Source: Pseudomonas sp. (lineage in GTDB: Bacteria > Pseudomonadota > Gammaproteobacteria > Pseudomonadales > Pseudomonadaceae). From it: a DNA stretch of 64,000 bases. The stretch is taken from positions 24,469-88,468 of the forward strand of contig NZ_JAQGNX010000011.1 in assembly GCF_028293835.1 (NCBI RefSeq), in the 5' to 3' direction. The position numbers and the translations under genes were made by a program. The notes under the pieces are model-generated. The model was not told the DNA's origin and ran no database searches. It saw nothing but the letters and a program-made list of their open reading frames with translations. This document shows positions 18,590-30,739 of the stretch, piece after piece. The number at the start of each line of letters is the position of its first letter. Position 1 is the first letter of the stretch.

Positions 18590-19212
18590 TGTTGTTCAGC
18601 GGCTTGCTCGCCAGCGTCGAGCACGGCATCAACCGTGTGCTGCGCATGGACAGCACCGCGTTGCCACGTCTGGAGCGCCTGGCGGGCAAGGTGATTGCTG
18701 TCGATTGCCGTAACCCGGCGCTGCAACTGTTCATTTTGCCCAGCAACGAAGGCTTGCTGCTGGCCGCGCAATGGGAAGCCGATGCCGATTGCACCTTGCG
18801 TGCCCCAGCGTCGAGCCTGCTGCGCCTGGCATTGAGCCAAGACAAAACTGCCTTACTGCATGGCCCCGACGTCGAAATGGAAGGCGACAGCGCCGTACTG
18901 CTGGAACTGGTCGGCGTGCTGCAAGACCTTGAGCTGGACTGGGAGTACGAACTCTCGCGCTGGCTCGGCCCTATCGCCAGCCCATTCCTCAGCGGTCATT
19001 TGCGCAATAGCGCGCGCTGGACCAGCGACGGCGTAGCCAACCTGACGCGCAATCTTGCTGACTACCTCAGCGAAGAGTCGCGCACATTAGTCGGTCAGCG
19101 CGAAGCTGATGCACGCTTTGCTGAAATTGATCAAACCAAGCAAGACCTTGAACGTCTCGAGGCGCGTTTCGAGCGCCTTGCCCTCTTCCTCAAACCCAGC
19201 GATAACGCATGA
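18589..19212 (+). CDS. ubiJ: Ubiquinone biosynthesis accessory factor UbiJ (SCP2 domain)
   Basis: 207 aa. The N-terminal half is an SCP2-like lipid-binding domain, and the C-terminal third is helical and charged ([27 protein letters not shown]), a likely coiled coil. UbiJ with UbiK scaffolds the soluble Ubi complex. Overlaps both ubiE and ubiB. Confidence 0.9.
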   Translation: MLFSGLLASVEHGINRVLRMDSTALPRLERLAGKVIAVDCRNPALQLFILPSNEGLLLAAQWEADADCTLRAPASSLLRLALSQDKTALLHGPDVEMEGDSAVLLELVGVLQDLELDWEYELSRWLGPIASPFLSGHLRNSARWTSDGVANLTRNLADYLSEESRTLVGQREADARFAEIDQTKQDLERLEARFERLALFLKPSDNA

Positions 19213-20840
19213 AGCTGCTTGCCGTCCGCCGTTTGTTTCGCATCCAACGCGTGGTCATCCGCTACCGTCTCGATGACTTGCTGTTTGCCCTGCCGCTGCC
19301 TTGGTGGATGCTCGCCTTGCGCTACGTCATGCCGTGGCGTTGGTTCCCGCGCAGAACCCTGGACCTGAGTCGAGGCGCTCGCCTGCGTTTGGCATTGCAG
19401 GACCTTGGGCCGATTTTCATCAAATTCGGTCAGTTGCTGTCGACCCGTCGCGATCTGTTGCCAGAAGACATCGCTGACGAATTAATGCGCTTGCAGGACC
19501 GTGTGCCGCCGTTCGATTCGCAACAGGCCATCGACCTCATCGAGCAACAACTCGGCGCGAAAATCAGTGCAGTGTTCAGCCGCTTCGATGTCGCGCCGCT
19601 GGCCTCGGCCTCGGTAGCACAAGTCCACGCCGCACAACTAAAGACCGGCGAAGAAGTGGTGGTCAAGGTTGTACGCCCAGGCCTTAAACCGATCATCGGT
19701 CAGGATCTGGCATGGCTGTTCATTCTGGCGCGCATCGCTGAACGTCTGTCGGCTGACGCGCGCTTGCTGCACCCGGTGGACGTGGTCAGCGATTACGAAA
19801 AAACCATCTACGACGAACTCGACTTATTGCGTGAGGCAGCCAATTCGAGCCAGTTGAAACGTAACTTCGAAGGTTCACCGCTGCTCTACGTGCCACAAGT
19901 CTATTGGGACTGGTGCCGCCCGAAAGTGCTGGTGATGGAGCGTATCTACGGCATCCAGGTCACCGATCTGGCGACCTTGGCCGATCAGCGCACCGACATG
20001 AAAATGCTGGCCGAACGCGGGGTAGAGATCTTCTTCACCCAAGTATTCCGCGATAGCTTCTTCCATGCCGACATGCACCCCGGCAATATTTTTGTCAGCA
20101 CCGTCAATCCGTGGAGCCCACAGTACATTGCCATCGACTGCGGTATCGTCGGCAGCCTGACCCCGGAAGATCAGGACTACCTGGCGCGCAACCTGTTCGC
20201 CTTCTTCAAGCGCGACTACCGGCGCGTGGCGCAATTGCACATCGATTCTGGCTGGGTGCCAGCGGAAACCAAACTCAACGAATTCGAAGCGGCGATCCGT
20301 ACCGTGTGCGAACCGATTTTCGAGAAGCCGCTCAAGGATATTTCCTTTGGCCAGGTGCTGATGCGCCTGTTCCAGACGGCGCGTCGTTTCAACATGGAAG
20401 TCCAGCCGCAGTTAGTGCTGCTACAGAAAACCTTGCTCAACATCGAAGGCCTGGGCCGTCAGCTGTACCCGGACCTGGATTTGTGGAGCACCGCCCAGCC
20501 GTTTCTGGAGCGCTGGATGCGTGAGCGGGTCAGCCCGAAGACCCTGCTGCATAACCTGCAATCCCAAGTCGAGCAGATCCCGCACCTGGCGGGCATGACC
20601 CGTGACCTGCTGGAACGCATGTCTCAGCCCCATGCCTATGATCCGCCCGCACCGTGGCGTGAGCGGCAGGTACGCGGCGGCGACGGCTGGGCATTGCGGC
20701 TGATTGGTGCGGCGTTGCTGGCAGGCGGCGCAGTGATGGCATCGACCCTGGCAGGCGGCGGCACGGCATTAATCGCTCTCGCAGCATGGCCGGCGTGGAT
20801 CATGCTAGCGGCCGGGTTGTATCTGGTCGTGCGCCGATAG
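19209..20840 (+). CDS. ubiB: Ubiquinone biosynthesis atypical kinase/ATPase
   Basis: 543-aa ABC1/ADCK-family membrane protein needed for ubiquinone production. KxGQ motif in [19 protein letters not shown] (about residue 78), the Ala-rich nucleotide loop ([15 protein letters not shown]), VVVKVVRPG, and the [11 protein letters not shown] catalytic loop. Two hydrophobic C-terminal helices (about 490-543) anchor it in the inner membrane. Overlaps ubiJ by 4 bp. Confidence 0.96.
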   Translation: MKLLAVRRLFRIQRVVIRYRLDDLLFALPLPWWMLALRYVMPWRWFPRRTLDLSRGARLRLALQDLGPIFIKFGQLLSTRRDLLPEDIADELMRLQDRVPPFDSQQAIDLIEQQLGAKISAVFSRFDVAPLASASVAQVHAAQLKTGEEVVVKVVRPGLKPIIGQDLAWLFILARIAERLSADARLLHPVDVVSDYEKTIYDELDLLREAANSSQLKRNFEGSPLLYVPQVYWDWCRPKVLVMERIYGIQVTDLATLADQRTDMKMLAERGVEIFFTQVFRDSFFHADMHPGNIFVSTVNPWSPQYIAIDCGIVGSLTPEDQDYLARNLFAFFKRDYRRVAQLHIDSGWVPAETKLNEFEAAIRTVCEPIFEKPLKDISFGQVLMRLFQTARRFNMEVQPQLVLLQKTLLNIEGLGRQLYPDLDLWSTAQPFLERWMRERVSPKTLLHNLQSQVEQIPHLAGMTRDLLERMSQPHAYDPPAPWRERQVRGGDGWALRLIGAALLAGGAVMASTLAGGGTALIALAAWPAWIMLAAGLYLVVRR

Positions 20841-20866
20841 CCCGCAACTGGCACACTACTTAACCC

Positions 20867-20885
20867 GCCTGGCCAGAAGCCAGGC
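20867..20885 (+). other. Perfect 7-bp hairpin immediately before hisI
   Basis: GCCTGGC, loop CAGAA, GCCAGGC in the ubiB-hisI spacer, ending just before the GGAG ribosome-binding site of hisI. There is no T run, so it is not a standard terminator; it could influence hisI translation or processing. Confidence 0.4.
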
Positions 20886-20898
20886 TGCCGGAGTCGAT

Positions 20899-21300
20899 AT
20901 GAAAGACTGGCTAGACGAGATCAAGTGGGACAGCGACGGCCTTGTGCCGGCAATCGCCCAAGACTTTAAAACCGGCCGCGTGCTGATGATGGCCTGGATG
21001 AACCGTGAAGCCCTGAGCCTGACCACCGCTGAGAACCGAGCCATTTACTGGTCGCGTTCCCGTGGCAAACTCTGGCGTAAAGGTGAAGAATCAGGGCATG
21101 TACAGAAACTTCACGAACTGCGCCTGGACTGCGACGCTGACGTGATTATCTTAATGATTGAGCAGGTCGGTGGAATTGCGTGTCACACGGGTCGGGAAAG
21201 CTGTTTTTATCGGGTCTATGACGATGCTGGCTGGAAGGTCGTCGACCCGGTACTGAAAGACCCGCACGCGATCTATCAGGCAGGACATACACATGACTGA
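20899..21300 (+). CDS. hisI: Phosphoribosyl-AMP cyclohydrolase
   Basis: Third step of histidine biosynthesis; 133 aa, monofunctional (not fused to HisE). [17 protein letters not shown] and the zinc-binding cysteines in LRLDCDAD and [12 protein letters not shown] identify it. It overlaps hisE by 8 bp, so the two successive enzymes are translationally coupled. Confidence 0.96.
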   Translation: MKDWLDEIKWDSDGLVPAIAQDFKTGRVLMMAWMNREALSLTTAENRAIYWSRSRGKLWRKGEESGHVQKLHELRLDCDADVIILMIEQVGGIACHTGRESCFYRVYDDAGWKVVDPVLKDPHAIYQAGHTHD

Positions 21301-21625
21301 CACCCTGGCCCGCCTGGCCGAAGTGCTTGAATCGCGCAAAGGCGCCGCTGCCGACAGCTCGTATGTCGCCAGCCTGTATCACAAGGGTTTGAACAAGATT
21401 CTGGAAAAGGTCGGTGAAGAATCGGTCGAAACCATCATTGCCGCCAAAGACGCCGCGGTGAGCGGGGACTGCAGCGACGTCATCTACGAGACCGCAGACT
21501 TGTGGTTTCACAGCATGGTGATGCTGGCTGCGTTGGGTCAGCACCCGCAGGCTGTGCTGGATGAACTGGATCGCCGTTTTGGATTATCCGGGCACGTGGA
21601 AAAAGCCGCGCGCCCAGTCGAATAA
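21293..21625 (+). CDS. hisE: Phosphoribosyl-ATP pyrophosphatase
   Basis: Second step of histidine biosynthesis; 110 aa MazG-like all-alpha enzyme. [22 protein letters not shown] and [17 protein letters not shown] carry the acidic Mg-binding residues. Start lies inside the hisI end. 29 bp upstream of tatA. Confidence 0.95.
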   Translation: MTDTLARLAEVLESRKGAAADSSYVASLYHKGLNKILEKVGEESVETIIAAKDAAVSGDCSDVIYETADLWFHSMVMLAALGQHPQAVLDELDRRFGLSGHVEKAARPVE

Positions 21626-21654
21626 ACAAGCACCACTAGAAAGAGGAACGTGTC

Positions 21655-21939
21655 ATGGGCATTTTTGACTGGAAACACTGGATCATCATTTTGATCGTTG
21701 TCGTGCTGGTATTCGGCACCAAGAAACTCAAAGGTCTTGGCGCGGATGTGGGCGAAACGATCAAGGGCTTTCGCAAAGCCATGAATGACGAAGAAAAACC
21801 GGCCGAACCACAGCCGCCCGTGCAACCGACGCAACCTATGCAGCCTCCGCAAGCAGCGCCGCAGGCCTCTACGTTACATGAGCCGCACACCATCGACGTG
21901 CAAGCGCACAAAGTCGAAGAGCCCCTCCGTAAAGACTAG
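21655..21939 (+). CDS. tatA: Twin-arginine translocase subunit TatA
   Basis: 94 aa. One N-terminal membrane helix (about 4-21, [17 protein letters not shown]), then [22 protein letters not shown] as the amphipathic helix and a Pro/Gln-rich tail. Polymerises to form the pore for folded Tat substrates. Good AAAGAGGAA site. First of tatABC. Confidence 0.95.
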   Translation: MGIFDWKHWIIILIVVVLVFGTKKLKGLGADVGETIKGFRKAMNDEEKPAEPQPPVQPTQPMQPPQAAPQASTLHEPHTIDVQAHKVEEPLRKD

Positions 21940-21949
21940 GTCGTGTTAA

Positions 21950-22456
21950 ATGTTTGGTATCAGCTTCTCTGAACTGCTGCTGGTTGGTCTCGTTGCCCTG
22001 TTGGTTCTTGGGCCTGAGCGCCTGCCCGGCGCAGCACGTACCGCCGGCCTGTGGGTTGGGCGGCTGAAACGCAGCTTCAATGCGATCAAACAGGAAGTTG
22101 AACGCGAGATAGGTGCTGACGAAATTCGTCGGCAATTGCATAACGAGCACATTCTGTCGCTGGAAGAAGAGGCGAAAAAGATCTTCGCGCCGCAACAACC
22201 GCAGCAGCCAGCAACCGAACCGGTCGCCACCGTGCATCCGGCCGTCGAAAGCCACAGTATTGCCCCGCCGACCACCTCTGTGGCCGACGCACCATTGACC
22301 GCTGCGCCACTGGCTACGCCTGAAGCAACCACGACCGTCCCGGTTGATGACGTTCCCGCGCCGACGGCGACTGAAGCTGTTCCGCCAGCCCACGTGAGCC
22401 CGGTGCCAATCGCACCTTCCGCCAACGATTCAACTTTGCCACCGCGAGCCCCATGA
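21950..22456 (+). CDS. tatB: Twin-arginine translocase subunit TatB
   Basis: 168 aa. N-terminal helix [21 protein letters not shown] with the TatB-type Glu near residue 8 and the GPERLP turn, an amphipathic helix, and a long Ala/Pro/Thr-rich C-terminus. Works with TatC as the signal-peptide receptor. Overlaps tatC by 4 bp. Confidence 0.95.
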   Translation: MFGISFSELLLVGLVALLVLGPERLPGAARTAGLWVGRLKRSFNAIKQEVEREIGADEIRRQLHNEHILSLEEEAKKIFAPQQPQQPATEPVATVHPAVESHSIAPPTTSVADAPLTAAPLATPEATTTVPVDDVPAPTATEAVPPAHVSPVPIAPSANDSTLPPRAP

Positions 22457-23250
22457 GCGCAGACATCCCGGAAAACGATCAGCAGATGCCGCTGATCTCG
22501 CACCTTACTGAATTGCGCACGCGCCTGTTGCGTTGCGTCCTGGCGATTTTCTTGATCTTCGCCGGGTTGTTTACATTCACCCAGAAGATCTACACCTTGG
22601 TATCCGCGCCCCTGCGGGTATATTTGCCCGAAGGCGCGACAATGATCGCCACCGACGTGGCATCGCCGTTCCTGACCCCCTTCAAGCTGACCATGATGTG
22701 CTCGCTGTTCCTGGCGATGCCGGTGGTCTTGCATCAGATCTGGGGGTTCATTGCGCCGGGCCTGTATAAGCATGAAAAACGCGTCGCGGTGCCCTTGTTG
22801 GTGTCGAGCATCATCCTGTTTTACTCAGGCATGGCGTTTGCCTACTTCCTGGTGTTCCCGCTGATTTTCCACTTCTTCGCCAGCGTGACACCGGAAGGTG
22901 TGTCGATGATGACCGACATCGCCAGTTATCTGGACTTTGTCATGACGCTGTTCCTGGCGTTTGGCGTCGCCTTCGAGATCCCGGTGGCCGTGGTATTGCT
23001 GGTGTGGATCGGCATCGTCGACGTCAAATACTTGAAGAAGATGCGCCCATACGTGGTTATTGGCTGCTTCGTGGTCGGCATGATCCTGACCCCGCCGGAC
23101 ATCTTCTCCCAGACGCTGCTCGCGGTGCCCATGTGGCTACTGTTCGAAATCGGCGTGTTGTGCAGCGGCTTGATCGTCAAGCGTGGCGATCACCCGGACG
23201 ATCAGCCCGACGAAGACAAACACGACCAGCCGCCAGCGACCCCACTGTGA
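22453..23250 (+). CDS. tatC: Twin-arginine translocase subunit TatC
   Basis: 265-aa polytopic protein with six predicted helices. N-terminal [20 protein letters not shown] (the conserved LxELRxR signature), the first-periplasmic-loop region [21 protein letters not shown] and FPLIFHFF. It recognises the twin-arginine signal. Its stop overlaps the GTG start of rsmE. Confidence 0.96.
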   Translation: MSADIPENDQQMPLISHLTELRTRLLRCVLAIFLIFAGLFTFTQKIYTLVSAPLRVYLPEGATMIATDVASPFLTPFKLTMMCSLFLAMPVVLHQIWGFIAPGLYKHEKRVAVPLLVSSIILFYSGMAFAYFLVFPLIFHFFASVTPEGVSMMTDIASYLDFVMTLFLAFGVAFEIPVAVVLLVWIGIVDVKYLKKMRPYVVIGCFVVGMILTPPDIFSQTLLAVPMWLLFEIGVLCSGLIVKRGDHPDDQPDEDKHDQPPATPL

Positions 23251-23954
23251 ACCTGCTGCTGCTCGAAGACGCCGACTTCATTTCGGCCGATCGGGTGGTC
23301 TTGGGCGACCGCCGTCTCACGCACATGCAAGAGGTGCATCGGGCAGTGGTAGGTGACACGTTGCGTGTAGGGCGAATCGGCGGGCAGTTGGGCTCAGCCG
23401 AGCTGCTACGGCTGGAGAATCACGAAGCGGAACTGCGGGTCAGCCTTGACCGCGCCCCGCCGGCCAAACTGCCTTTGACCCTGTTGCTGGCCCTGCCCCG
23501 TCCAAAAATGCTGCGTAGAGTGTTTCAGACTATTGCAACCATGGGCGTACCCCGGGTCATTTTGCTCAACAGCTATCGGGTTGAAAAAAGCTTTTGGCAG
23601 ACACCGTTTCTTGAGCCCGAAGCCATTCGCGAACAACTGATCCTTGGATTGGAACAGGCACGCGACAGCATTCTTCCTGAGATCATTATCGAAAAACGCT
23701 TCAAGCCTTTCGTCGAAGACCGTTTGCCGCAGTTAGTCCAAGGCACGCTGGGCCTGGTGGGGCACCCCGGCGAGTACCCGGCTTGCCCACGGGGCATCAC
23801 TGAGCCAGTGACCCTGGCCATCGGTCCCGAAGGCGGCTGGATTCCCTACGAAGTCGACTTGCTCAACAAAGCAGGGTTGCAGCCAGTGCAACTAGGCGAA
23901 CGTATTTTACGCGTTGAAACTGCTGTAACTGCACTGCTTGCCCGCCTGTTTTAA
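23247..23954 (+). CDS. rsmE: 16S rRNA (uracil1498-N3)-methyltransferase
   Basis: 235-aa SPOUT methyltransferase. The N-terminal PUA-like part ([19 protein letters not shown]) and the C-terminal knot with [16 protein letters not shown] and [16 protein letters not shown] fit RsmE. Start GTG 23247, overlapping tatC by 4 bp; the long in-frame extension to 23004 lies inside tatC and is rejected. Confidence 0.94.
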   Translation: MNLLLLEDADFISADRVVLGDRRLTHMQEVHRAVVGDTLRVGRIGGQLGSAELLRLENHEAELRVSLDRAPPAKLPLTLLLALPRPKMLRRVFQTIATMGVPRVILLNSYRVEKSFWQTPFLEPEAIREQLILGLEQARDSILPEIIIEKRFKPFVEDRLPQLVQGTLGLVGHPGEYPACPRGITEPVTLAIGPEGGWIPYEVDLLNKAGLQPVQLGERILRVETAVTALLARLF

Positions 23955-24046
23955 ACCAGTTTCCCGTCGATAATTGCCACTTCAGTTCCTGCCCCGCCCG
24001 CCGATAGACAAACACTTCTATAACAACTGAACACCAAGGAGCTGTC

Positions 24047-25963
24047 ATGTACCGCTGGTTAGTACGAAACCTGGGCAACGTTAGCGTTCGCCTGAAACTG
24101 GCTATCGGCTTCGGCACGGTGTTGTTGTTAACAGTATTGATCACCCTCACCGGCTGGTTCGGTGTGTCATCGCTGATTGATCGAGGCGAAAAGCTAGCGT
24201 TGATTACCCGGCTGACTAATTTGACCACAGACCTGCGTATCGCCCGAATGCACTACGAGACGCAGTTCGATGCCGAATCGGCGAAGGAAGTGACCGACGC
24301 ACTCAATGCAGTCGAGCAAAGTATTGCTCGCTCGCGCGCCCTGCTGGCGCTCTCCAGTGACCAGAAGACCCTTGACCTGCAGGCAACAGCGAACGGCGCC
24401 TATCGGCGTGCCTTCAGCGAAATGACCAGCGCTACCCAGGCCCGCGAAGCGGCCAGCGCAAACCTTGAGGTTACCGCCGACCTCGCGCTGAAAAACGTTG
24501 CAGCCATTGAACAATCGTTGCTTCAGGGTGACAACATCCTTGCGTTCAATGACGCGGTCTACCTGAGCACCTTAATCCAACAGGCGCGTTTGCACGTTAA
24601 AAGTTACACCTACAGCGGCAAGCCGGAGTTTGATCGCAGCGCCACAGCGGCAATCGACGAAGCCATGGGCGGTCTTAACGGCCTGGCGGGCTCAATTCCG
24701 GCGCAGTACCTGGGCAAGCTTAAAGATGCCAGCGATGCGCTCAAGTCTTATCGGGGAGCGGTTGGTCAATACCGCGACGCGCAGGGGCTGAGTACGCATG
24801 CGGCGGAAAAAATGGCCGCCGAGGGGGAAAACCTGCAGGAAATGAGCACGCAACTGACCGCCTCACAGAATACCTTGCGCGACGCCGACAGCGCCAAGGC
24901 ACGGTCCATGCTCAGCCTGGCGACCGGGCTAGCGTTGCTGTTCGGGGTGATCGCGGCCTGGACTATCACTCGCCAAATCGTTGTACCGCTGTTGCTGACC
25001 CTCAAGGTCGTAGAGCGCGTCGCTTCGGGTGATTTGAGCCAGGATTTGTACGTGGAACGACGTGACGAGCTGGGCCAGTTGCAGGGCGCCATTCAGCGAA
25101 TGACCGTGGGCTTGCGCAGCTTGATCGGCGGCATCAGCGAGGGTGTGAACAAGATAGCCAACGCGGCCGAACAATTGTCGGCGGTGACTGAGCAAACCAA
25201 TGCCGGCGTCAGTAGCCAGCGGATTGAAACCGATCAAGTGGCCACCGCCATGCACGAAATGACCGCCACGGTTCAGGAAGTGGCGCGCAATGCCGAAGAA
25301 GCCTCTGAGGCAGCGGTTGCTGCCGACCAACAGGCGCGCGAAGGCGACCGAGTGGTCAATGAAGCCATCGCTCAGATCGAACTGTTAGCCCGGGAAGTGG
25401 AAAACTCCACCGAAGCGATGAGTGACCTCAAGCGTGAAAGTGACAAGATCGGCAGCGTGCTGGACGTCATCAAATCCGTCGCCCAGCAGACCAACCTTTT
25501 AGCACTTAACGCCGCCATCGAAGCGGCGCGTGCAGGCGAAGCGGGCCGGGGTTTTGCGGTAGTCGCCGACGAGGTACGCAGCCTCGCCCAGCGCACGCAA
25601 AAGTCCACTGAGGAAATCGAAGAACTGGTCGTCGGTCTGCAAAACGGCACCCGGCAAGTGGCAACGATCATGGATAACAGCCGTACGCTGACCACCAGCA
25701 GTGTCGAGTTGACACGTCGTGCTGGCAGCTCGCTGGAAAACATCACCCGCACGGTCTCGGCGATTCAGTCGATGAATCAACAAATCGCAGCCGCCGCTGA
25801 ACAACAAAGCTCAACCACGGAGGAGATAAATCGCAGCGTGTTGAACGTGCGCGACGTGTCCGAACAAACCGCCACCGCCAGCAAGGCAACCGCCGCGTCC
25901 AGCGTCGAACTCGCGCGTTTGGGTACCCATCTGCAATCCTTGGTCGGTCAGTTTAAGGTCTAG
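24047..25963 (+). CDS. Methyl-accepting chemotaxis protein with HBM-type sensor (first of tandem pair)
   Basis: 638 aa. TM1 about 17-40, a periplasmic all-helical domain of about 245 residues (about 41-284), TM2 about 285-306, HAMP, then the signalling domain with a hairpin tip around residues 468-518 ([19 protein letters not shown]). The sensor length and the paired helical modules fit a helical bimodular (HBM) domain, as in P. putida McpS and P. aeruginosa McpK, which sense TCA intermediates; the ligand here is not deducible. No C-terminal CheR-binding pentapeptide. Good AAGGAG site. Confidence 0.88.
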   Translation: MYRWLVRNLGNVSVRLKLAIGFGTVLLLTVLITLTGWFGVSSLIDRGEKLALITRLTNLTTDLRIARMHYETQFDAESAKEVTDALNAVEQSIARSRALLALSSDQKTLDLQATANGAYRRAFSEMTSATQAREAASANLEVTADLALKNVAAIEQSLLQGDNILAFNDAVYLSTLIQQARLHVKSYTYSGKPEFDRSATAAIDEAMGGLNGLAGSIPAQYLGKLKDASDALKSYRGAVGQYRDAQGLSTHAAEKMAAEGENLQEMSTQLTASQNTLRDADSAKARSMLSLATGLALLFGVIAAWTITRQIVVPLLLTLKVVERVASGDLSQDLYVERRDELGQLQGAIQRMTVGLRSLIGGISEGVNKIANAAEQLSAVTEQTNAGVSSQRIETDQVATAMHEMTATVQEVARNAEEASEAAVAADQQAREGDRVVNEAIAQIELLAREVENSTEAMSDLKRESDKIGSVLDVIKSVAQQTNLLALNAAIEAARAGEAGRGFAVVADEVRSLAQRTQKSTEEIEELVVGLQNGTRQVATIMDNSRTLTTSSVELTRRAGSSLENITRTVSAIQSMNQQIAAAAEQQSSTTEEINRSVLNVRDVSEQTATASKATAASSVELARLGTHLQSLVGQFKV

Positions 25964-26129
25964 AGCCTGCCAGAGCCCCCAGTAAACGCTGGGGCTCTGC
26001 CCTGCCAGCTAAATTATCAGACTTTTCCTACGACCGATTCAGGTCCCGAGTTTACCGCTCCTGCCGATGCGCTGATCAAGTCAAAACGTCGTTTTGCCTT
26101 CGTCTTGCCGCCATCACAGGAGAACACTC

Positions 26130-28070
26130 ATGTTTCGATCCTTATCCAAGATTTTGGACAACACACGCGTCAAAGTTAAACTTGCGCTGGGCTTCGGCCT
26201 GGTATTGCTGCTGACGTTGGTGATTACACTGACCGGCTGGCATGGCCTCGGCACCATGGTCGAACGCTCAGAATCGCTGTCCGCAATCGGCCAGTTGACC
26301 ACCGCGACCAAAGACCTGCGCATCGAAAGAATCCTCTTTCGCAGCGAAAACACGCCCGAGTCCGCTGCTGCCGTGGTCAAGCGTCTGAACGAACTGGAGG
26401 CGCAACTCGCCGCTCTGCGCAAAACCACCGACGACGCGGACAGCCTTAAGTTATTGTCCGACCAGAGCGACCACGTGCGCCGGTTTGAAACCACCTTTGA
26501 ACAGCTCGGCCAGACGTTGAAGGAGCGCGAAAGCACCCGTGATGAACTGGAGAACAAATCCGAGCAGGCCATGAAAACCGTGGCGCAGGTGGAAACCGAG
26601 GTATTGAAGGCGGTCAGTCAGGAGCAGGACAGCGCTGATCGTTTGGATGAATTCACTAACATTTCGCAACTGCGCCAGCAGATTCAGGTGGCCCGTTATC
26701 AGGTGCAGGCCTATACCTTCAACGGTCAAGATCGCTATGAGCAGGCGGCGATCACGGCCATCGACGAAGCGATCAAGGAAGTCAGCCAGATTGCCGAGGA
26801 TCAAGCCGATACCAGTGTCGGTGGGCTGCAAATGGCTAGCCAGACGCTCCAGGATTACCGCCTTCGGCTGAGCCAGTTCAAAGATACACAGGTCAAGACC
26901 GAAGCCGAACAGGAAGCGATGGAAGCACTTGGAGATAAATTGCTCGCCTCGAGCAGCGAGCTGAGCGACCGCCAAATGAGCCTGCGCGACGTTCAAGCCG
27001 CTAGAGCGCGCACTACATTGGTGAGCATCGCCAGCCTGGCATTGGTTCTAGGATTAATGGCCGCCTGGCTGATCACCCAACAAGTCATCATGCCCCTGCA
27101 ACAAACGTTGGCGGCGGCACGGCGCATCGCCCAAGGCAACTTGAGCGAAGACCTTAAGGTTGAGCGCAGCGATGAGATGGGCCAGTTGCAAGCCAGCATG
27201 CAGCAGATGACCTTGAGTTTACGCGATCTGATCGGCGGGATAGGCGAGAGCGTGACGCAGATAGCCAGCGCGGCTGAACAGCTGTCGGCGGTCACCGAGC
27301 AGACCAGTGTCGGGGTTAACAGCCAGAAAGATGAAACCGATCAGGTGGCGACGGCCATGAATCAGATGACCGCCACGGTGATGGAAGTCGCGCGCAACGC
27401 TGAAGAGGCTTCGGACGCGGCCACCCAGGCGGACCAGCAGGCGCGCGAGGGCGATAAGGTGGTGTCGCAAGCCATTGCGCAGATTGAGCTGTTGGCCGCC
27501 GAGGTCGGCAATTCAACACAGGCCATGACCCAGCTCACCGCCGAAAGCGACAAAATCGGTAGCGTGCTTGACGTGATCAAGTCGGTGTCGCAACAAACCA
27601 ATCTGTTGGCGCTGAACGCGGCCATTGAAGCGGCTCGGGCAGGAGAGGCCGGACGCGGTTTCGCGGTGGTGGCTGACGAGGTACGCAGCCTGGCACAACG
27701 TACCCAGCAATCCACCGAGGAGATTGAAGAGCTGATCGCGGCATTGCAGAACGGCACTCAGCAAGTCGCGGCCTCACTGGATAATAGCCGGGCCCTGACC
27801 AATAACGGCGTCGAATTGAGTCGCCGCGCCGGTAGCGCGCTGGAGCACATCACCCGTACGGTGTCGACGATCCAAAGCATGAACCAACAGATCGCCACCG
27901 CTGGAGAGCAGCAAACGGCGGTGGCTGAAGAAATCACCCGCAGCGTCATGAGCGTACGCGACATCTGCGAACAAACCGCTGCGGCCAGCGAAGAGACCGC
28001 AGCCTCAAGCGTTGAGCTGGCAAGAATGGGTATTCATTTGCAGGGGTTGTTGGGCAGGTTTCAGGTGTAA
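26130..28070 (+). CDS. Methyl-accepting chemotaxis protein with HBM-type sensor (second of tandem pair)
   Basis: 646 aa. Same architecture as the preceding gene: TM1, a long helical periplasmic module, TM2 near residue 292, HAMP and the signalling domain. The cytoplasmic part is nearly the same as its neighbour, while the sensor has diverged ([16 protein letters not shown] segments conserved, periplasmic helices not). Start ATG 26130 after CAGGAG; the 12-residue longer reading is rejected. About 165 bp separate the two, so each may have its own promoter. Confidence 0.87.
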   Translation: MFRSLSKILDNTRVKVKLALGFGLVLLLTLVITLTGWHGLGTMVERSESLSAIGQLTTATKDLRIERILFRSENTPESAAAVVKRLNELEAQLAALRKTTDDADSLKLLSDQSDHVRRFETTFEQLGQTLKERESTRDELENKSEQAMKTVAQVETEVLKAVSQEQDSADRLDEFTNISQLRQQIQVARYQVQAYTFNGQDRYEQAAITAIDEAIKEVSQIAEDQADTSVGGLQMASQTLQDYRLRLSQFKDTQVKTEAEQEAMEALGDKLLASSSELSDRQMSLRDVQAARARTTLVSIASLALVLGLMAAWLITQQVIMPLQQTLAAARRIAQGNLSEDLKVERSDEMGQLQASMQQMTLSLRDLIGGIGESVTQIASAAEQLSAVTEQTSVGVNSQKDETDQVATAMNQMTATVMEVARNAEEASDAATQADQQAREGDKVVSQAIAQIELLAAEVGNSTQAMTQLTAESDKIGSVLDVIKSVSQQTNLLALNAAIEAARAGEAGRGFAVVADEVRSLAQRTQQSTEEIEELIAALQNGTQQVAASLDNSRALTNNGVELSRRAGSALEHITRTVSTIQSMNQQIATAGEQQTAVAEEITRSVMSVRDICEQTAAASEETAASSVELARMGIHLQGLLGRFQV

Positions 28071-28103
28071 CTGACGTAACCAATCACCTGTAGGAGCCGT
28101 TAA

Positions 28104-28140
28104 CAAAAAACGCCGTTGAGGATGACCCCAACGGCGTTTC
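28104..28140. terminator. Bidirectional terminator between the second chemoreceptor gene and opgH
   Basis: Stem ACGCCGTTG / CAACGGCGT with A6 on one side and TTT on the other. The T run is strongest on the minus strand, suiting opgH, but it also lies downstream of the convergent chemoreceptor gene. A TGTAGGAGCC fragment precedes it at 28089. Confidence 0.75.
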
Positions 28141-28162
28141 TCATGTTACCCAGCGAGCGCTA

Positions 28163-30739
28163 TCAGGCGTTAACCAGTTGAGACTCGATGGCGTGAGTAA
28201 CCGGCTGCAAAGGCAACAACGGCGCGTGGGGGTCGGCGGCGATTGACTCGCGCCAGGCCGACAGCCATTGCGCATGACCTTCGCTCCAGACTTGCTCGTG
28301 CAGACGCGCCAGCGCAACCGGGTCGCTCAAAAGCATGAGACGTTCCTGGTTACTCAGCGCGCCAGGACCGGCTTTCATTGCCTGACGAACACGATCAATC
28401 CGCAGCCACTCAACCGGTTCCGACTGCAAATGCCGTGAGGTGGCCAATGCACACGCCAACGCATTTTGCTGAGGGTCGACCACCGCCCGGATGAACCCCT
28501 CTTTCAGCGCATGCCAACGGTTTTCATGGGTGTATTTATCAGTCGCGATCAGCTCTTGCGGCGGCGCGTATTCCTCAGGGATAAGGAACAGCTTCTCGTC
28601 CCGGGCCTTGAGGCCAAGTGTTACGCGGCTGGAAATCACCGAGACCGGAATCGACAGCATCAACGAACCAACGATAGGCGCCAACCACCAAAGAAAGCTT
28701 GGGTTGAGCGAGGCAACCAACAACGCCCAGCAGGCGCCCAACAAGGTTTGTGGACCGTGGCGTTTGGTCGCTTCGAGCCATGACGTCGAGCCGTCATCGC
28801 GTTGCGGCGAGTCCCACGTCGCAGCCCAGCCCAGAAAAGCAGCCAGTACGAAACGGGTGTGGAACAACATCCGCACCGGCGCCAGCAGCACCGAGAAGAA
28901 CATCTCCATGAGCATCGACAGGGTCACTTTAATGCGACCACCGAAACCCACCGAGCCCTTGGCCCAGATCAAAATAATGCTCAGCAGTTTAGGCAAGAAC
29001 AGCAACACGATGGTGGTCGAAAACAGCGCGACCGCCTTGTCCGGATGCCATTGCGGCCACAGCGGATACAATTGCCGGGGCTCCATGAAGTACTGCGGTT
29101 CCATGAGCGTATTGACCGCCAGTAGCGCAGTGGATAGCACCAGGAAGAAGAACCACAGTGGCGCCGACAAGTACGACATCACGCCGGTCAAAAACACCGC
29201 TCGGTGTACGGGGTGCATGCCCTTGACCAGGAACAGGCGGAAGTTCATCAGGTTGCCATGGCACCAGCGACGGTCACGTTTGAGCTCATCCAGCAAGTTA
29301 GGCGGCAATTCTTCATAGCTGCCTGGCAAATCGTAAGCAATCCACACGCCCCAACCGGCACGGCGCATCAGCGCGGCTTCGACGAAGTCGTGAGACAGAA
29401 TTGCACCCGCGAAAGCACCTTTACCGGGCAACGGCGCCAAGGCGCAATGCTCAATAAACGGCTTCATGCGGATGATCGCGTTGTGGCCCCAATAGTGGGA
29501 TTCGCCCAACTGCCAGAAGTGCAGACCGGCGGTAAACAACGGACCGTACACCCGCGTGGCGAATTGCTGCATGCGTGCATACAGCGTGTCCATGCCCGAC
29601 GCCCGTGGCGCGGTCTGGATGATACCGGCGTCTGGTGTGGCTTCCATCAAGCGCACCAGACTGGTCAGGCATTCACCGCTCATGACACTGTCGGCATCCA
29701 GCACCACCATGTAACGGTATTCACCGCCCCAGCGACGGCAGAAGTCATCGAGGTTGCCGCTTTTGCGTTTAACCCGACGGCGACGGCGACGATAGAATAT
29801 CCTGCCGAAGCCGTTGGCCTCGCGACATACGTCAAGCCAGGCCTGCTGCTCGGCGACCGCGATGTCTGTGTCGTTGGTGTCGCTGAGGACGAAGAAGTCG
29901 AAGCGATCCAGATCACCGGTCGCCGCGATTGACTCGAACGTGGCGCGCAAACCGGCGAACACACGGGGGACGTCTTCGTTGCAAATCGGCATCACCAGCG
30001 CAGTCCGGGCGCCTTTTTCAATCGGCTCGTCGCCAGCGCTGGCACCGGAAATACGGTATTTGTCGTGCCCGGTGAGCAACTCCAGAAAACCCATCAGGGC
30101 TGTCCAGAAACCAGCCGAGACCCAACAAAACAATATCCCGAACAGCAACAGGATGCTGGTTTGCAGGGCGTAAGGCAGCACTTGCAATGCAGTCTGCATC
30201 AGCGACTGGCGCGCGATTTCCTCCCACGACACGAACGACCAGCCCTGGTACGGCATGATCCCTTTCATGTAAAAACTGGCGACGATGGTTTGACCGATCA
30301 TCAACACCAGCAAAATGTAGCGGCGCAACGAACCGACAAAACGCCAGCGTGCTGAAGGCAACTCGCGCTTGGGTGGTTCGGGAGTGTTGGTACGACCGGT
30401 CATCCGCCGCCAGGCACGCACCAGGATGTTGGTGCGCCACGGCTCAGGAACAACCTTGGTCCGACGTATCGGTGGCGTTGCCTTGAGGCAAACCCGACCG
30501 CTGGCGTCGAGAACCAGCATTTCTGCTTCTTCCAGCTCGTCAGCGGTGGTCAATGTCAGACGGCGGCCAACGGACGCTTGAGCGGCATTGGTCGCGTCTG
30601 CGACAGGCTGCGCGGATAACCGCTCGTGCAGCTCGGCGAAAGTTGAACAGTTGGCAAGTTCTGCCCGCTGCTCATCGCTCATCGGTAAATGTGCCAGGTA
30701 CTCGTTCAGAGACACTGGCACGGTCTGGGAATTACTCAT
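28163..30739 (-). CDS. opgH: Osmoregulated periplasmic glucan glucosyltransferase
   Basis: Family GT2 membrane glucosyltransferase of 858 aa that polymerises and exports the beta-glucan backbone. Catalytic landmarks: [22 protein letters not shown] (about residue 345), [13 protein letters not shown], and RDRRWCHGN (about 488), the RxxRW motif. Several membrane helices lie near 130-210 and 520-690. Its ATG overlaps the opgG stop by 8 bp, so translation is coupled. Confidence 0.95.
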   Translation of the reverse strand: MSNSQTVPVSLNEYLAHLPMSDEQRAELANCSTFAELHERLSAQPVADATNAAQASVGRRLTLTTADELEEAEMLVLDASGRVCLKATPPIRRTKVVPEPWRTNILVRAWRRMTGRTNTPEPPKRELPSARWRFVGSLRRYILLVLMIGQTIVASFYMKGIMPYQGWSFVSWEEIARQSLMQTALQVLPYALQTSILLLFGILFCWVSAGFWTALMGFLELLTGHDKYRISGASAGDEPIEKGARTALVMPICNEDVPRVFAGLRATFESIAATGDLDRFDFFVLSDTNDTDIAVAEQQAWLDVCREANGFGRIFYRRRRRRVKRKSGNLDDFCRRWGGEYRYMVVLDADSVMSGECLTSLVRLMEATPDAGIIQTAPRASGMDTLYARMQQFATRVYGPLFTAGLHFWQLGESHYWGHNAIIRMKPFIEHCALAPLPGKGAFAGAILSHDFVEAALMRRAGWGVWIAYDLPGSYEELPPNLLDELKRDRRWCHGNLMNFRLFLVKGMHPVHRAVFLTGVMSYLSAPLWFFFLVLSTALLAVNTLMEPQYFMEPRQLYPLWPQWHPDKAVALFSTTIVLLFLPKLLSIILIWAKGSVGFGGRIKVTLSMLMEMFFSVLLAPVRMLFHTRFVLAAFLGWAATWDSPQRDDGSTSWLEATKRHGPQTLLGACWALLVASLNPSFLWWLAPIVGSLMLSIPVSVISSRVTLGLKARDEKLFLIPEEYAPPQELIATDKYTHENRWHALKEGFIRAVVDPQQNALACALATSRHLQSEPVEWLRIDRVRQAMKAGPGALSNQERLMLLSDPVALARLHEQVWSEGHAQWLSAWRESIAADPHAPLLPLQPVTHAIESQLVNA

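Noticed and set aside
23955..24046. Possible FliA (sigma-28) promoter of the first chemoreceptor gene
   Set aside because: GTCGATAA is present at 23969 but the TAAA upstream is 5 bp too close; the second chemoreceptor gene also shows only a poorly spaced match.
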